The notes below the pieces were generated by a model. The model did not search any database, was not told where the DNA came from, and was given only the letters and a program-made list of their open reading frames with translations. From assembly GCA_032622095.1 (NCBI GenBank), contig CP136064.1, positions 264,287,863-264,351,862 on the forward strand: DNA of 64,000 nt, in the 5' to 3' direction. Made by a program: the position numbers and the translations under genes. Positions 55,521-64,000 of the stretch are shown here, one piece after another. This DNA is from Siphonodentalium dalli (taxonomy: Eukaryota > Mollusca > Scaphopoda > Gadilida > Siphonodentaliidae). Each line of letters starts with the position of its first letter. Position 1 is the first letter of the stretch.

Positions 55521-56574
55521 GACCATAGCCTGCGGAAACACAGTGATAGGATATTGGAGGATGCTCCTGCCATTTTGAATATTCATATTTTACCGAGAAC
55601 TCATCTTGTGATGTCTGTTCGCCTATATATATATTCATGGTTGGAGTGTTGGCAATTTTCCTCTTATTCTTAACATGTTCTGATACTTTAAAAGTCAGAA
55701 TTTCGATTACACACCTCAGTTAAGTCGACATTTTTACTTCGAAAATCGAAATTTTACTTTGAAATTCTTAAAAAGTCAAAATTATGACTTTGTAATTCGA
55801 AATTTGACATATATTTTTTCTACCATGTCCCCAATACGTTTCCGTACTATAATCAATTGTTAACTCTATTCGGAAACGACTGAAACATAAACACATTACT
55901 GGAGTCGAATCCGTTCCATTACATCATATTATACATTTGTGTATTACATGTATACGTATAGTGTACTTATTCATGGAACAAATAATGTTTAAACCAAATC
56001 TTTTAAAATTTCATCTGAACTATATATTCTCCTGTATTTTATCGGTTCGATTGTGTTAATATTTATTCAAAAACATAGAATTTGTCGAGTCTTGAATGGA
56101 GGGTTAATTTCATCCCAAATGCAAGTTTTTTTTATCTGCATAGACATTACATAAATCTAATTCACATGTCGGAAATCAGCGAAAAGAATTACGAGGCAAT
56201 TGATTTTACGTTCAGACTTAAATTATTCTTTCTCTGCCAATTTCTTGTTTACGCAAATCTCTCATTTTTGTTTGTATTTCTAAATAATCGAATCTTGTTG
56301 TTTTCACCAAAAACGTAATAATACCTTGTACATAAATTCATAAATGTTTCACTTTTATGTTATGTTTATCTAAAAATATCAGTTGTAGGATCTTTCCCAT
56401 TAATTTCTAAACTAACCAGGCATTAAGCTTATATATATACTTTATTGTGAGAGCGCATATAGCGAGCGGCGTGAGCCGAGTTACGTTGAGTTGAGACAAC
56501 TAAACTAAAATCTATATTATGTGCTCAAAAGTGAAACACGTCTCGCTATAGTTCAGATGCAAGAATATACGAAA
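55521..56574. other. No recognised feature
   Basis: AT-rich sequence; the 78-codon frame at 56082-56318 is Phe/Leu-rich without a recognisable domain. Confidence 0.4.
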
Positions 56575-56900
56575 TTTCTCTTTCGATGTTTGCTATACAA
56601 ATTCGTGTGGTGCGGGTATCGCGAAAACACATAAAACGATCCATCTGTTTCAAGCCACATGGCGATTTGTGCTCTAAAATACAACTAATAATATTCGCTT
56701 TTGAATTTTTCCCGGTATCGAAATAAGTCGATAAATACTTGATCTACCTTTCTTAGAACATCAAATGTCACAGAAAGACGCACTAAAAGTTAACAAAAAG
56801 ACAACTTTGAACACGATGTTTGGGTCCAAAACAAAAAAACAGCAATTTGCACGGCATGTTTCACTTCTGTGCGAAAAATTGACAGCTGGAAAATGGCTGT
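56575..56900 (-). repeat. Family D repeat, long inverted copy (D7)
   Basis: Read on the minus strand, it follows the right two thirds of 39419-39860: CAGCTGTCAATTTTTCGC, GTTTTGGACCCAAACATCG, TTTATCGACTTATTTCG, GCGAATATTATT and CGCCATGTGGCTTG. The twin AACGCTCTTT part is deleted. Confidence 0.6.
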
Positions 56901-56907
56901 AACCACA

Positions 56908-57110
56908 GGGGGGGGGGGGGGTCGAAATTCCAGGCACATATGATCATTTTAATTTTTTCCGGCCTCGGACCACCCACCCAATTTCTTCCGTTTCCGGCCT
57001 TTTTTTTCAGGCAATTTTGGACACCCACCCTTTTTTTCCGTTTCAGGAATTTGTTTCCGGTCAGTTTTGGACACCCACCCCCTAAATAGTTTATTGCGCG
57101 AGATTTTAAT
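56908..57110 (-). mobile_element. Family G poly-G-capped element, truncated inverted copy (G3)
   Basis: It starts CAGGGGGG (G14 at 56908-56921) with GTCGAAATTCCAGGCACATA inside, the complement of the right end of family G, and includes two TTTTGGACACCCACCC repeats. The other end is missing. Confidence 0.7.
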
Positions 57111-57120
57111 AGAACAGTGC

Positions 57121-57355
57121 ATAAGACCATATCCGGATCTAAACAAAAGCCAGGTAACGTAACATTTTTTTGCTTTTGTTTACATGTGCATAACAAAGGG
57201 AACAAATGACAATAACATACGGTTTATGCCATATTTCTGATTGGTATAAGAACAAGTTTGGTCTATATTTTACTATTCTTTCTGTTTATGGCGGTTTTTG
57301 ACTGAGGTGAATATTTTAACAGCATACTCACCGCCAACGCCGCCCGTATCTTTAA
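57121..57355 (+). mobile_element. Family C element, 3' half (C5)
   Basis: It matches the second half of 28092-28619 from CCATATCCGGATCTAAAC to GCCGCCCGTATCTTTAA. The left part is absent, so it is 5'-truncated or recombined with G3. Confidence 0.7.
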
Positions 57356-57615
57356 AGGGAACCAAGGCGCTCGCAGTCGGTAAATGTGCAACAACTATAA
57401 AGGTCTGTGAAAACATCACCACTAAATTTCGAGCCCCCAGATCACATTATATAAAATATATGCCATATTATATACCATTTGAAAGAGGAAGCTCCAAAAC
57501 ATTGTATTATCAACTCATCCGTTGTAATGTTGAGGTACCGACGTGTTTTCTGTTATTTCCATGCCTACATTGATAGGGGCGCCGCAGGCACGATCGAACA
57601 AGTGCGACTACAGGA

Positions 57616-58715
57616 GATAGTCGATGTTGCGGTCATCAAGAAATTTGGGGATATCATGAAAAACGTGAACTTGAAAAAGTGCAATTAACGTATTTGAAGT
57701 ATATCTTTAACCTTAAATCTAGTATTCCAGACGTCATGGTATACGGTGAAACAGGTGTTACTCCTTTGGGGATTGAAATCGACACAATAATGGTTTACTA
57801 CAGTACTGGGCAAAATTAATTAATTAGAATAAACCTAAGATAACGCAAACACTATACTACTATTTACTTAGTAATTATTCAAAAGAATGGAGTCACCCCT
57901 GGTTAAGTCATATAGAAGCTATACTGAATATCACGGGGTTATCTTATTATTGGATTATACAGGGCACCGAAGAATTCGAACCAGCACAGCATGTTAAAGA
58001 ATCAGTCAAACAAACTTTAACCCTTTACCCAACAGAACGGCCCTGTGCCAATGCATTCTCTTATATATGTGAGTCGACCATATAAGAGAATGCATTGGCT
58101 TAACACATTAAAAATTATAAAATTGTTAAAGAATGTAAGAAAAAATGGTAAAAAGTGTTTTAAAAAGATTTTGTTTAGGCCAATGCATTCTCTTATATAT
58201 GCGAGGCGACCTATGGTCGACTCGCATATATAAGAGAATGCATTGGCACAGGGCATAACTGTAACTATCACAATGTGGTCAAGGAGCCGGTTCCAATGAT
58301 ATCCATATTTGTATGGTTCTATTGAGACAGACCGAAGATATTTTAGGCTGTTGAAGCTTTATTTGGCCGGTTTTGGCCGGTTTATTAACTGAATAATTTA
58401 TCTATGATTGGAAATTAAAACTGAACTCACTTGGTAAATGTTCGACCTATAGAATTTACAAAATAAAGTTTGATACTGAACCTCACTTATGTAAGTTAAC
58501 AAGAAACGATGTGGTTACTTTAATGAGATATCGCTGTAGAAACCATGGAATGTAATTACTGGAGTTCCTTACGCAGACGAAATATACCAGTTTCATTGAC
58601 TGAGAATCCTAGTACATACAGCTTTGTTCTCCTATTAAACTCCAACAATGTGACTGTCCTACATAAATTATGCGATTATATAAGACGAACGTCTATTTGA
58701 CGAGTTCACCGCTCC
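57616..58715 (+). pseudogene. LINE protein C-terminal relic, split by a family A insertion
   Basis: Scattered frames give clear LINE-protein C-terminal segments. From 57616 the reading includes QEIWGYHEKRELEKVQ, FNLKSSIPD and MVYGETGVTPLGI. After a frameshift, from 57843, it includes YYLLSNYSKEWSHPWLSHI and AQHVKESVKQTL. Beyond the inserted element it continues with FIYDWKLKLNSLGKCSTYR and ends with FVLLLNSNNVTVLHKLCDY. These match the region after the reverse transcriptase in a LINE type I associate with molluscs. The cysteine/histidine-rich part expected before the end is deleted. A 3' UTR-like tail with GAATGAGAATAAAC follows to about 58935. It is a decayed copy, with stops and frameshifts. 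Confidence 0.75.
58017..58388 (-). mobile_element. Family A element (A6) inserted in the LINE relic
   Basis: It has TTAA on both sides. The first hairpin (58048-58098) has lost 16 central bases, the second (58180-58246) is intact, and the right terminus has lost most of its CCCTTTACCC tip. Taking out the element with one TTAA puts the LINE frame back in register (QTLT before, FIYDWK after), which shows directly that TTAA is the duplicated target. Confidence 0.88.
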
Positions 58716-58935
58716 CAACACAACACAACCCATTCCAACCCCCATTTTAGCAACTTAGACAGCACGAACCTTCCCTATATGACCATATTCATGATTATAT
58801 GTAAACGTTTAGAAAATATGTACTTAATTGTTAGTATCAACGCCATACCTATTTTATGTATAATGTATTACATGTATATTTGTCATCTCTATATATCATA
58901 CCATGATGATGAATGAGAATAAACTAATTTGGAGA

Positions 58936-59747
58936 TTGCGCCGTCATTACTCTTGGCGAAAATAAGCTATAGTAGCGATGTCAGAATAAAACTCAGAATA
59001 CATTCATCGAATTTCAACATACCATCGACCCGGAACCATATGTACATATCTATTGTATAATATTTCTATATATCTATTGTTTATATCATTCTATATCTCA
59101 ATATCCTTATGTTATACATGTATTAACTTGGATGAGAGAATAAAGCATTTGGACTTTGGATTTGGATCAAGGCCACCAGATACCAACAGTGTGTGATCAA
59201 CAAGCTCACTTTTCACTCAATATCCCTCCACATCCTATATGTTTACAGATTGACACCACCATTGTGACCTGTTGGCCTGTGTTGGGATTTCTTTGAAATG
59301 AATGTTAGATATATCAGTTTTGTTGTGAGAATATTTTATAAAATGGAAATATGTGGAAATTTTAACCAACGTGCGATCGACACAAGGAGATAATTCGTGG
59401 CCAGAGGACCTGTCGACTTTTCCGGGTTGTATAATGCTTTATTATAACTCTATCGATTCCAATTCCTCCCCGATGGTATAAACATCTAAACTTTGTTTAT
59501 TCGAATATTCACTCAGCAGTAGATAGATATTATAGATTTGTATATAGGTTTGATTTGTTTCTTGTGAGTAAGAAGGTATGTTTGACAGAAAGAAATGGAG
59601 GTAACTGCAGGTTGTGAGTAAAACTTCCAGGCTATGTTACACATCATTTGTTTTTGCGGAACGGATTCTTCATTTTTATTTTATTATGCGTTGCTTTGAT
59701 AATATTGAAACTGACCGGCATATGTTGTGTTAATTACAAGTTATTAC
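58936..59747. other. No recognised gene
   Basis: A second GAGAATAAAGCATTTGGACT phrase near 59135 resembles the LINE relic's 3' end at 58910-58935, suggesting a short duplicated or older LINE tail. Confidence 0.4.
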
Positions 59748-59849
59748 CACAGGTCCCCAAAACAAAAATTGACCCCACCCCCAATAGTACTTAATCCTAT
59801 AGGATTAAGTACTATTGGGTCGGGTTAATTTTTTTTCTGGGATCCTGTG
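59748..59849. mobile_element. 102-bp hAT-like palindromic mini-element with 8-bp TSD
   Basis: The ends are CACAGGTCCCC and its near complement GGGATCCTGTG. The arms run to a central TAATCCTATAGGATTA and pair well. GTTATTAC is present at 59740-59747 and 59850-59857, a perfect 8-bp target duplication. Confidence 0.85.
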
Positions 59850-60020
59850 GTTATTACTGGGCTATATAAATCTATGGATGTCGATTTGTATGAATTATAT
59901 ATTTTGGAAATTATTCGAAAATTATCGCTTTCAAACTTATGGTGTCGTCGCCATTAAGAACATATTGACGGAAGCGATAATAGTAGTTGGAAGATTATCA
60001 AGCAAATTCTGTACCAAATC

Positions 60021-60320
60021 CGAATGTGCGAGGGGCTTATAAATCCATTCCGAATGTGCGAGGGGCTTATAAATCCATTCCGAATGTGCGAGGGGCTTAT
60101 AAATACATTCCGAATGTGCGAGGGGCTTTTAAATCCATTCAGAATGTGCGAGGGGCTTATAAATCTATTCCGAATGTGCGAGGGGCTTTTAAATCCATTC
60201 CGAATGGGCGAGGGGCTTATAAATCCATTCCGAATGTGCGAGGGGCTTATAAATCCATTCCGAATGTGCGAGGGGCTTATAAATCCATTCCGTATGTGCG
60301 AGGGGCTTATAAATTTTTGT
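60021..60320 (+). repeat. 30-bp minisatellite, ten units
   Basis: The unit CGAATGTGCGAGGGGCTTAT then AAATCCATTC is repeated ten times in exact 30-bp register with single-base variants. Because 30 is divisible by three, two frames stay open: one gives NVRGAYKSIP repeated (59987-60406, 139 codons), the other MCEGLINPFR (60024-60350). Most unit differences change amino acids, there is no signal peptide, and each unit contains TATAAA, so coding is unlikely. Confidence 0.95.
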
Positions 60321-60512
60321 CCAGAACGGCATGTTATCGAACTTGGCTAAATAATATCCCCCTTAAACCGAGTAATATCGTTTTGCGATATCTCCAATCC
60401 GAGTAATATGGATTTACGACTTGCCCAAAATCTACTTCACTGCTTTTCAGTGTGGTTATCCATTTTTGCGATGTCACTCATATGAAAGAGTTGTCAGTTA
60501 CTAAGAGGCTAC

Positions 60513-60607
60513 GGTTGGTTTGATATTATTGGCCTGATATCATGCAGCCCTCTGATATCAGACTTAATATCGGGCTGATATCGGGCCTAATATCAAACAA
60601 ACCAACT
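60513..60607. repeat. 95-bp palindrome rich in TGATATC
   Basis: GTTGGTTTGATATTATTGGC pairs with the right side ending ATCAAACAAACCAAC. The centre carries four GATATC/GATATT repeats. Confidence 0.8.
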
Positions 60608-60647
60608 AATATCCTCCAATTATAAATTCCAAGTCAATTATGCGAAT

Positions 60648-60747
60648 TACAGGTCCCTGGCACAATAGACCCTCACCCACCAAAAACATATATATATATA
60701 CATGTCTTTGGGAGTGGGGGGGGGGGGTCTATTGCCAGGTACATGTG
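60648..60747. mobile_element. ~100-bp hAT-like palindromic mini-element
   Basis: The inner arms CCTGGCACAATAGACCC and GGGTCTATTGCCAGG pair around an ATATATATA centre, and a G12 run (60716-60727) lies in the right arm. ATGCGAAT precedes and ATGCGCAT follows, an 8-bp duplication with one change. Confidence 0.7.
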
Positions 60748-61182
60748 ATGCGCATGACTCCACAAAGAAGATGCACGTGCGGCAGCAACCGGTGCATCGT
60801 TGCTAACGTGTCTTACCGCGTGGGTCGCATGTCGCGGGCATTATTTCAGTGATAGCTTAGATTAATTTAACAGGCAACCAGCTAGAGACAGTACTTTTTA
60901 AATCGGTCATGTAACAGAGATTGACAAATATTGACGGGAAAAATCGGGCATATTTGGCGATCAGCTGAGCCGAATGTATACGATAATTTATTGACCAATT
61001 GTTGCAACAATATTTAAGAGTTATCAGGGAACATGGACGTGGTTACAGAGTCTCCAGTTGGGGGATGGGGTGACCACCTTAACATTTCCAATTGCTGCAC
61101 CCCATGAACCAGATCTAAAAGCAAGGTTCTAGAAAATCATCTTACATCGCACGCCACCAGACCTGTTTACTTCAAAAATTGG

Positions 61183-61259
61183 AAAGAGGGAGATTTATCT
61201 TCAGAAAGAGGGAGATTTAGTGAAAAAGAGGGAGATTTAGTGAAAAAGAGGGAGATTTT
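61183..61259. repeat. ~20-bp tandem repeat, four units
   Basis: Units of AAAGAGGGAGATTTAGTGAA with changes in the first and last copy. Confidence 0.9.
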
Positions 61260-61442
61260 TCTCGTTGGCGGTATCATGAATAAAAACTCCTCACGTTGGG
61301 ACGTCCCAACTGTTGGGGGGAAAAATCCAACTTGAAGGTTGGAAAGTTTCCAACTAATAGCAATTTGAGACCATAGTTGTCCTTTCCCGTTCGCTCATCC
61401 ATGAACCTTTCCAAATGTCTAAGTTCACAATCGCTGTGGTCA

Positions 61443-61828
61443 TTAACACTTTCAGTGCCAGGTCCGATTTTTGTATCAACCCATATACCCTGTGCCAATG
61501 CATTATCTTATATATGCGAGTCGACCATAGGTCGCCTCGCACATATAAGAGAATGCATTGGCCTAACAATTTGTCATCATTTTTTACAATTTTAATATTT
61601 TTTTCTTATATTCTTTAACAGACTTATTTTGTAGGTTTAGTGCCAGGGAATCTTACGTTTTTCATGGGCATCAAAATTATTACTATGAATACTTGGTGAT
61701 AGTTTTGAGTTATAACATGCCCCTAAGGTTTTATCCATTTTGTTTTTAAATTCGCTATAGCATGCTTAAGCATACCCACAAAAATTTCAACCCAAAAAAA
61801 ATCTATAAAAATCTACTGAAAGGGTTAA
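61443..61828. mobile_element. Third TTAA element type carrying a hairpin module (family N)
   Basis: The boundaries are TTAACACTTTCAGTGCCAGG and, at the right, ACTGAAAGGGTTAA, so both ends have TTAA and a CACTTTCAGT or CCCTTTCAGT terminus distinct from family A. The interior contains one 67-bp hairpin (about 61494-61560) and the family B-type AT-rich half-spacer to about 61620. It is a piggyBac-like non-autonomous element by its ends. Confidence 0.7.
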
Positions 61829-62195
61829 CGTTGTGGTCGATTATTGATGTGAAATTATCAAGCTTGGATCCACAGTGGTATAGCATTTATATATATATAT
61901 ATATGGGTAATCTGTAGAATATTAAAAGCTATATATAGGGTGCATGGGATATATTAGGGATACCTGGAAATATGATACGTATAATATTTATCTTTTGAAC
62001 AGGGAGGCAGGATTTGTAGATTCAAAAGGGAACATCAAGTTATGGAATTGCCAGGCAAGTACCCCTGACCTTATCGGATAAAACGAGTTTACCCCATAAC
62101 AACAAGACGATCGTTAGTAAGAAATTTTGTTTTCATTTTTCAGCGGAATTTATCTTTGCATGGAATCAATATCGCCTGTAGAAGAAGTTACTAGC

Positions 62196-62569
62196 GCTGA
62201 AATGGTCACTGTCACCCCATTTTGTTCAGTTGGGTGCCCAGCTTATCCAGCTTTTGTAGAATTTACAGTTGGGTACCCAGATTTATGAAATCTCACATAT
62301 AGTGATTTAATTAGTAATTGCCGTCAGTTGATTGCGAAATAAACCTGTTAAATTTGTAAATGCGTGAATCATGATGTATATTTGTCACGATGCTTGAAAA
62401 TAATAGCGGAGAAGAATTGCATGCATAGGACATAGGTATACTGCAGATCGACTGCATATAAAGCTGGTTACCCAAATGTAAATTTGATAAAAGCTGGGTA
62501 CCCAACTCAAAGTTTAAAAAAGCTGGGTACCCAACAGAACGAAAGGGGGGTGACAATGACCATTTCAGC
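62196..62569. mobile_element. 374-bp inverted-repeat element with perfect 9-bp TSD
   Basis: The ends GCTGAAATGGTCACTGTCAC and its complement continue inward with repeated AGTTGGGTACCCAGCTT blocks, two at the left and three at the right. GTTACTAGC at 62187-62195 and 62570-62578 is a perfect 9-bp direct duplication, which fits a Mutator-like (MULE) element better than hAT. Confidence 0.85.
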
Positions 62570-62720
62570 GTTACTAGCGGCCAATGCATTGGATAAGACG
62601 CGAAATCAACGCTCTAGAACAGTCACGACCAGAACAAAAGCAACAAATGGACCCTCTTTACGTGTTTCTGCGCTCTTAAAATTCAAAATTTCCAACTGAC
62701 GCCTCCAGCTTAATTTCCAA

Positions 62721-62800
62721 TTCCCTATGATTCCCTATGATTCCCTATGGTTCCCTATGGTTCCCTATGGTTCCCTATGATTCCCTATGATTCCCTATAT
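62721..62800. repeat. 10-bp tandem repeat, eight units
   Basis: TTCCCTATGA and TTCCCTATGG alternate in blocks, followed by an ATATATAT run. Confidence 0.97.
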
Positions 62801-62849
62801 CTATATATATATGATTGGATATGTTTCCGTCGTGTAATCGGGCCTCATA

Positions 62850-63310
62850 TGTGACCCGCCATATCAAATCCAGTCGAAAGTCGTGATTTTTTTTACCCTG
62901 TGTCAATGCATTCTCTTATATATGCGAGTCGACCATAGGTCGCCTCGCATATATAAGAGAATGCATTGGCCTAACAATTTTTTACAATTTTAATAATTTT
63001 TTCTTGTATTCTTTAACAATTTTATAATTTAACCCATACAGAGCCCCAGACAAACATGAGCAGACGACACTCTTCTATATGCTTCTATTTATGTGTGGGG
63101 CTCCCTGCAGGGTAATGGATGTTTTTTTTTTTTTATGTCCTAGAAATTGTAAGAAACATTTATTTTTAAAAAATGATAAAAAATTGTTAGGCCAATGCAT
63201 TCTCTTATATATGCGAGGCGACCTATGGTCGACTCGCATATATAAGAGAATGCATTGGCACAGGGTAAAAAAATTCCGACTTACGACTGGATTTGATATG
63301 GCGGGTCACA
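62850..63310 (+). mobile_element. Family B double-hairpin element (B3)
   Basis: It has the complete family B structure, close to B1 and B2, with both hairpins (the first starts TCAATGCATTC). TA follows the right end and CATA precedes the left, compatible with a TA duplication. Confidence 0.85.
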
Positions 63311-63764
63311 TATAGAGAGCATGGTGGTTTATCCCCGACGTTGGAATCGGGCCTCTAAAATATAGAGAGCATGCATGGTGTACGTTTGTTGGTGTTCCAG
63401 ACATCCCAGGACGATGTTCAATAAACATGGACTTATATTGAGTTTATTGAGTACCTTAGGTTCGAGTAACTCCAGTATTCTCCTGGTTTTGTTTATTTAT
63501 TGGCTTTTTGCGTCCATTGAGTGTTGATTGGAGGCCGAAGCGCAGATAACATAAACATTTTATATATACTCCAGTAATGTGGTGCAAATAGACCTGTGAT
63601 CCATAATCCTCGATATCCAGTATATTTTTGTTGGAAGGAAACCCAGAAGGTGCTTTGGAAACAGCTACTGTATAATCATGTTATATTTATACATGGGTCT
63701 TCAGGTTCTTCACTGTTACAAGCATAGGGATCCTGCCTGAGTTGCAAGCCTGAGTTTAGTGTGC
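63311..63764. other. No recognised gene
   Basis: The phrase ATATAGAGAGCATG is duplicated at about 63311 and 63360. Nothing else is seen. Confidence 0.4.
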
Positions 63765-64000
63765 CTGTCATTTGCAGAATGATGTCCCCAGATGGTGAAT
63801 TTAGTGACGCTATCCCGCATATCGGGCTAGCATCACTAAATTCACCCTCTGGGGACCTCATTCTGCTTAGGCCTCATCTTCTCTGGAAAGTTTCTTTATT
63901 ATCAAATTTCTATAGTTTATATACGTTTTTAGTTTAGTTTCTCTATATCCCCAAATTGGCAGACTTCACATTGCATAATCGAAGTTCCCAATGGGTGTAC
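63765..64000. mobile_element. Family E long form, left part, cut by the window end (E4)
   Basis: One hairpin (GTCATTTGCAGAATGATGTC ... GGGGACCTCATTCTGC, to about 63868) is followed by TTAGGCCTCATC and the same spacer as at 35214-35400. The second hairpin would lie beyond the window. Confidence 0.75.

Noticed and set aside
59987-60406. 139-codon frame with ten NVRGAYKSIP repeats, possibly a peptide precursor
   Set aside because: There is no signal peptide, no dibasic cleavage sites, mostly amino-acid-changing differences between units, and an equally open second frame. It is best explained as a 30-bp minisatellite.

Overview
This is eukaryotic, animal, non-model genomic DNA: AT-rich, gene-poor and crowded with transposon-derived repeats. 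One confident host gene is present, an apparently intact FoxL2 forkhead transcription factor on the minus strand at 51067-51966. Its FoxL2-type forkhead domain, together with repeats that look molluscan (AGCTCACCTGAG / TCCGTCCGTC repeats, AGCTCAACTT...AAGTCAAG repeats, CR1/L2-like LINEs), suggests a mollusc, most likely a bivalve. The species cannot be fixed from the sequence.

Layout. 1-9400: inverted-repeat elements, a 5'-truncated LINE tail (3129-3332), a decayed tandem-unit block (4670-6180) and a GAT-rich stretch. 9400-15500: three copies of a TTAA-bounded, double-hairpin element (family A), one inserted exactly at the end of another TTAA element (family C), plus the first copy of a second double-hairpin element (family E). 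15690-21434: decayed L-family units and a nearly complete CR1/L2-like LINE whose single reading frame is broken by three stop codons. 21658-31700: family B double-hairpin elements, a large inverted-repeat element and several long palindromes that each occur once in the window. 32151-32479 (minus) and 42070-42267 (plus): two exon-like segments without their own start codon. 33600-49500: poly-G-capped elements (family G), more E, C, D, I and H copies and tandem repeats. 50465-52400: FoxL2 with a terminal-inverted-repeat element just past its stop codon. 52400-64000: a possible tRNA-derived SINE, a GC-rich TATA-containing patch, a LINE C-terminal relic split by a family A insertion, hAT-like mini-palindromes with 8-bp target duplications, a 30-bp minisatellite, and further A/B/E copies to the right edge.

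The most striking theme is modularity among non-autonomous elements. A 67-bp hairpin (32-bp arms, 3-bp loop) recurs in at least three element families whose outer termini differ (TTAACCCTTTACCC, TGTGACCCGCC, TTAACMCTTTCAGT). It is usually present twice in opposite orientation around an AT-rich spacer. Family E uses the same hairpin-spacer-inverted-hairpin plan with an unrelated hairpin and an 8-bp target duplication. Families C and D share a twin AACGCTCTTT module in the same way. No transposase gene for these elements was seen. Most short open frames in the window lie inside repeats and are not believed to be genes.
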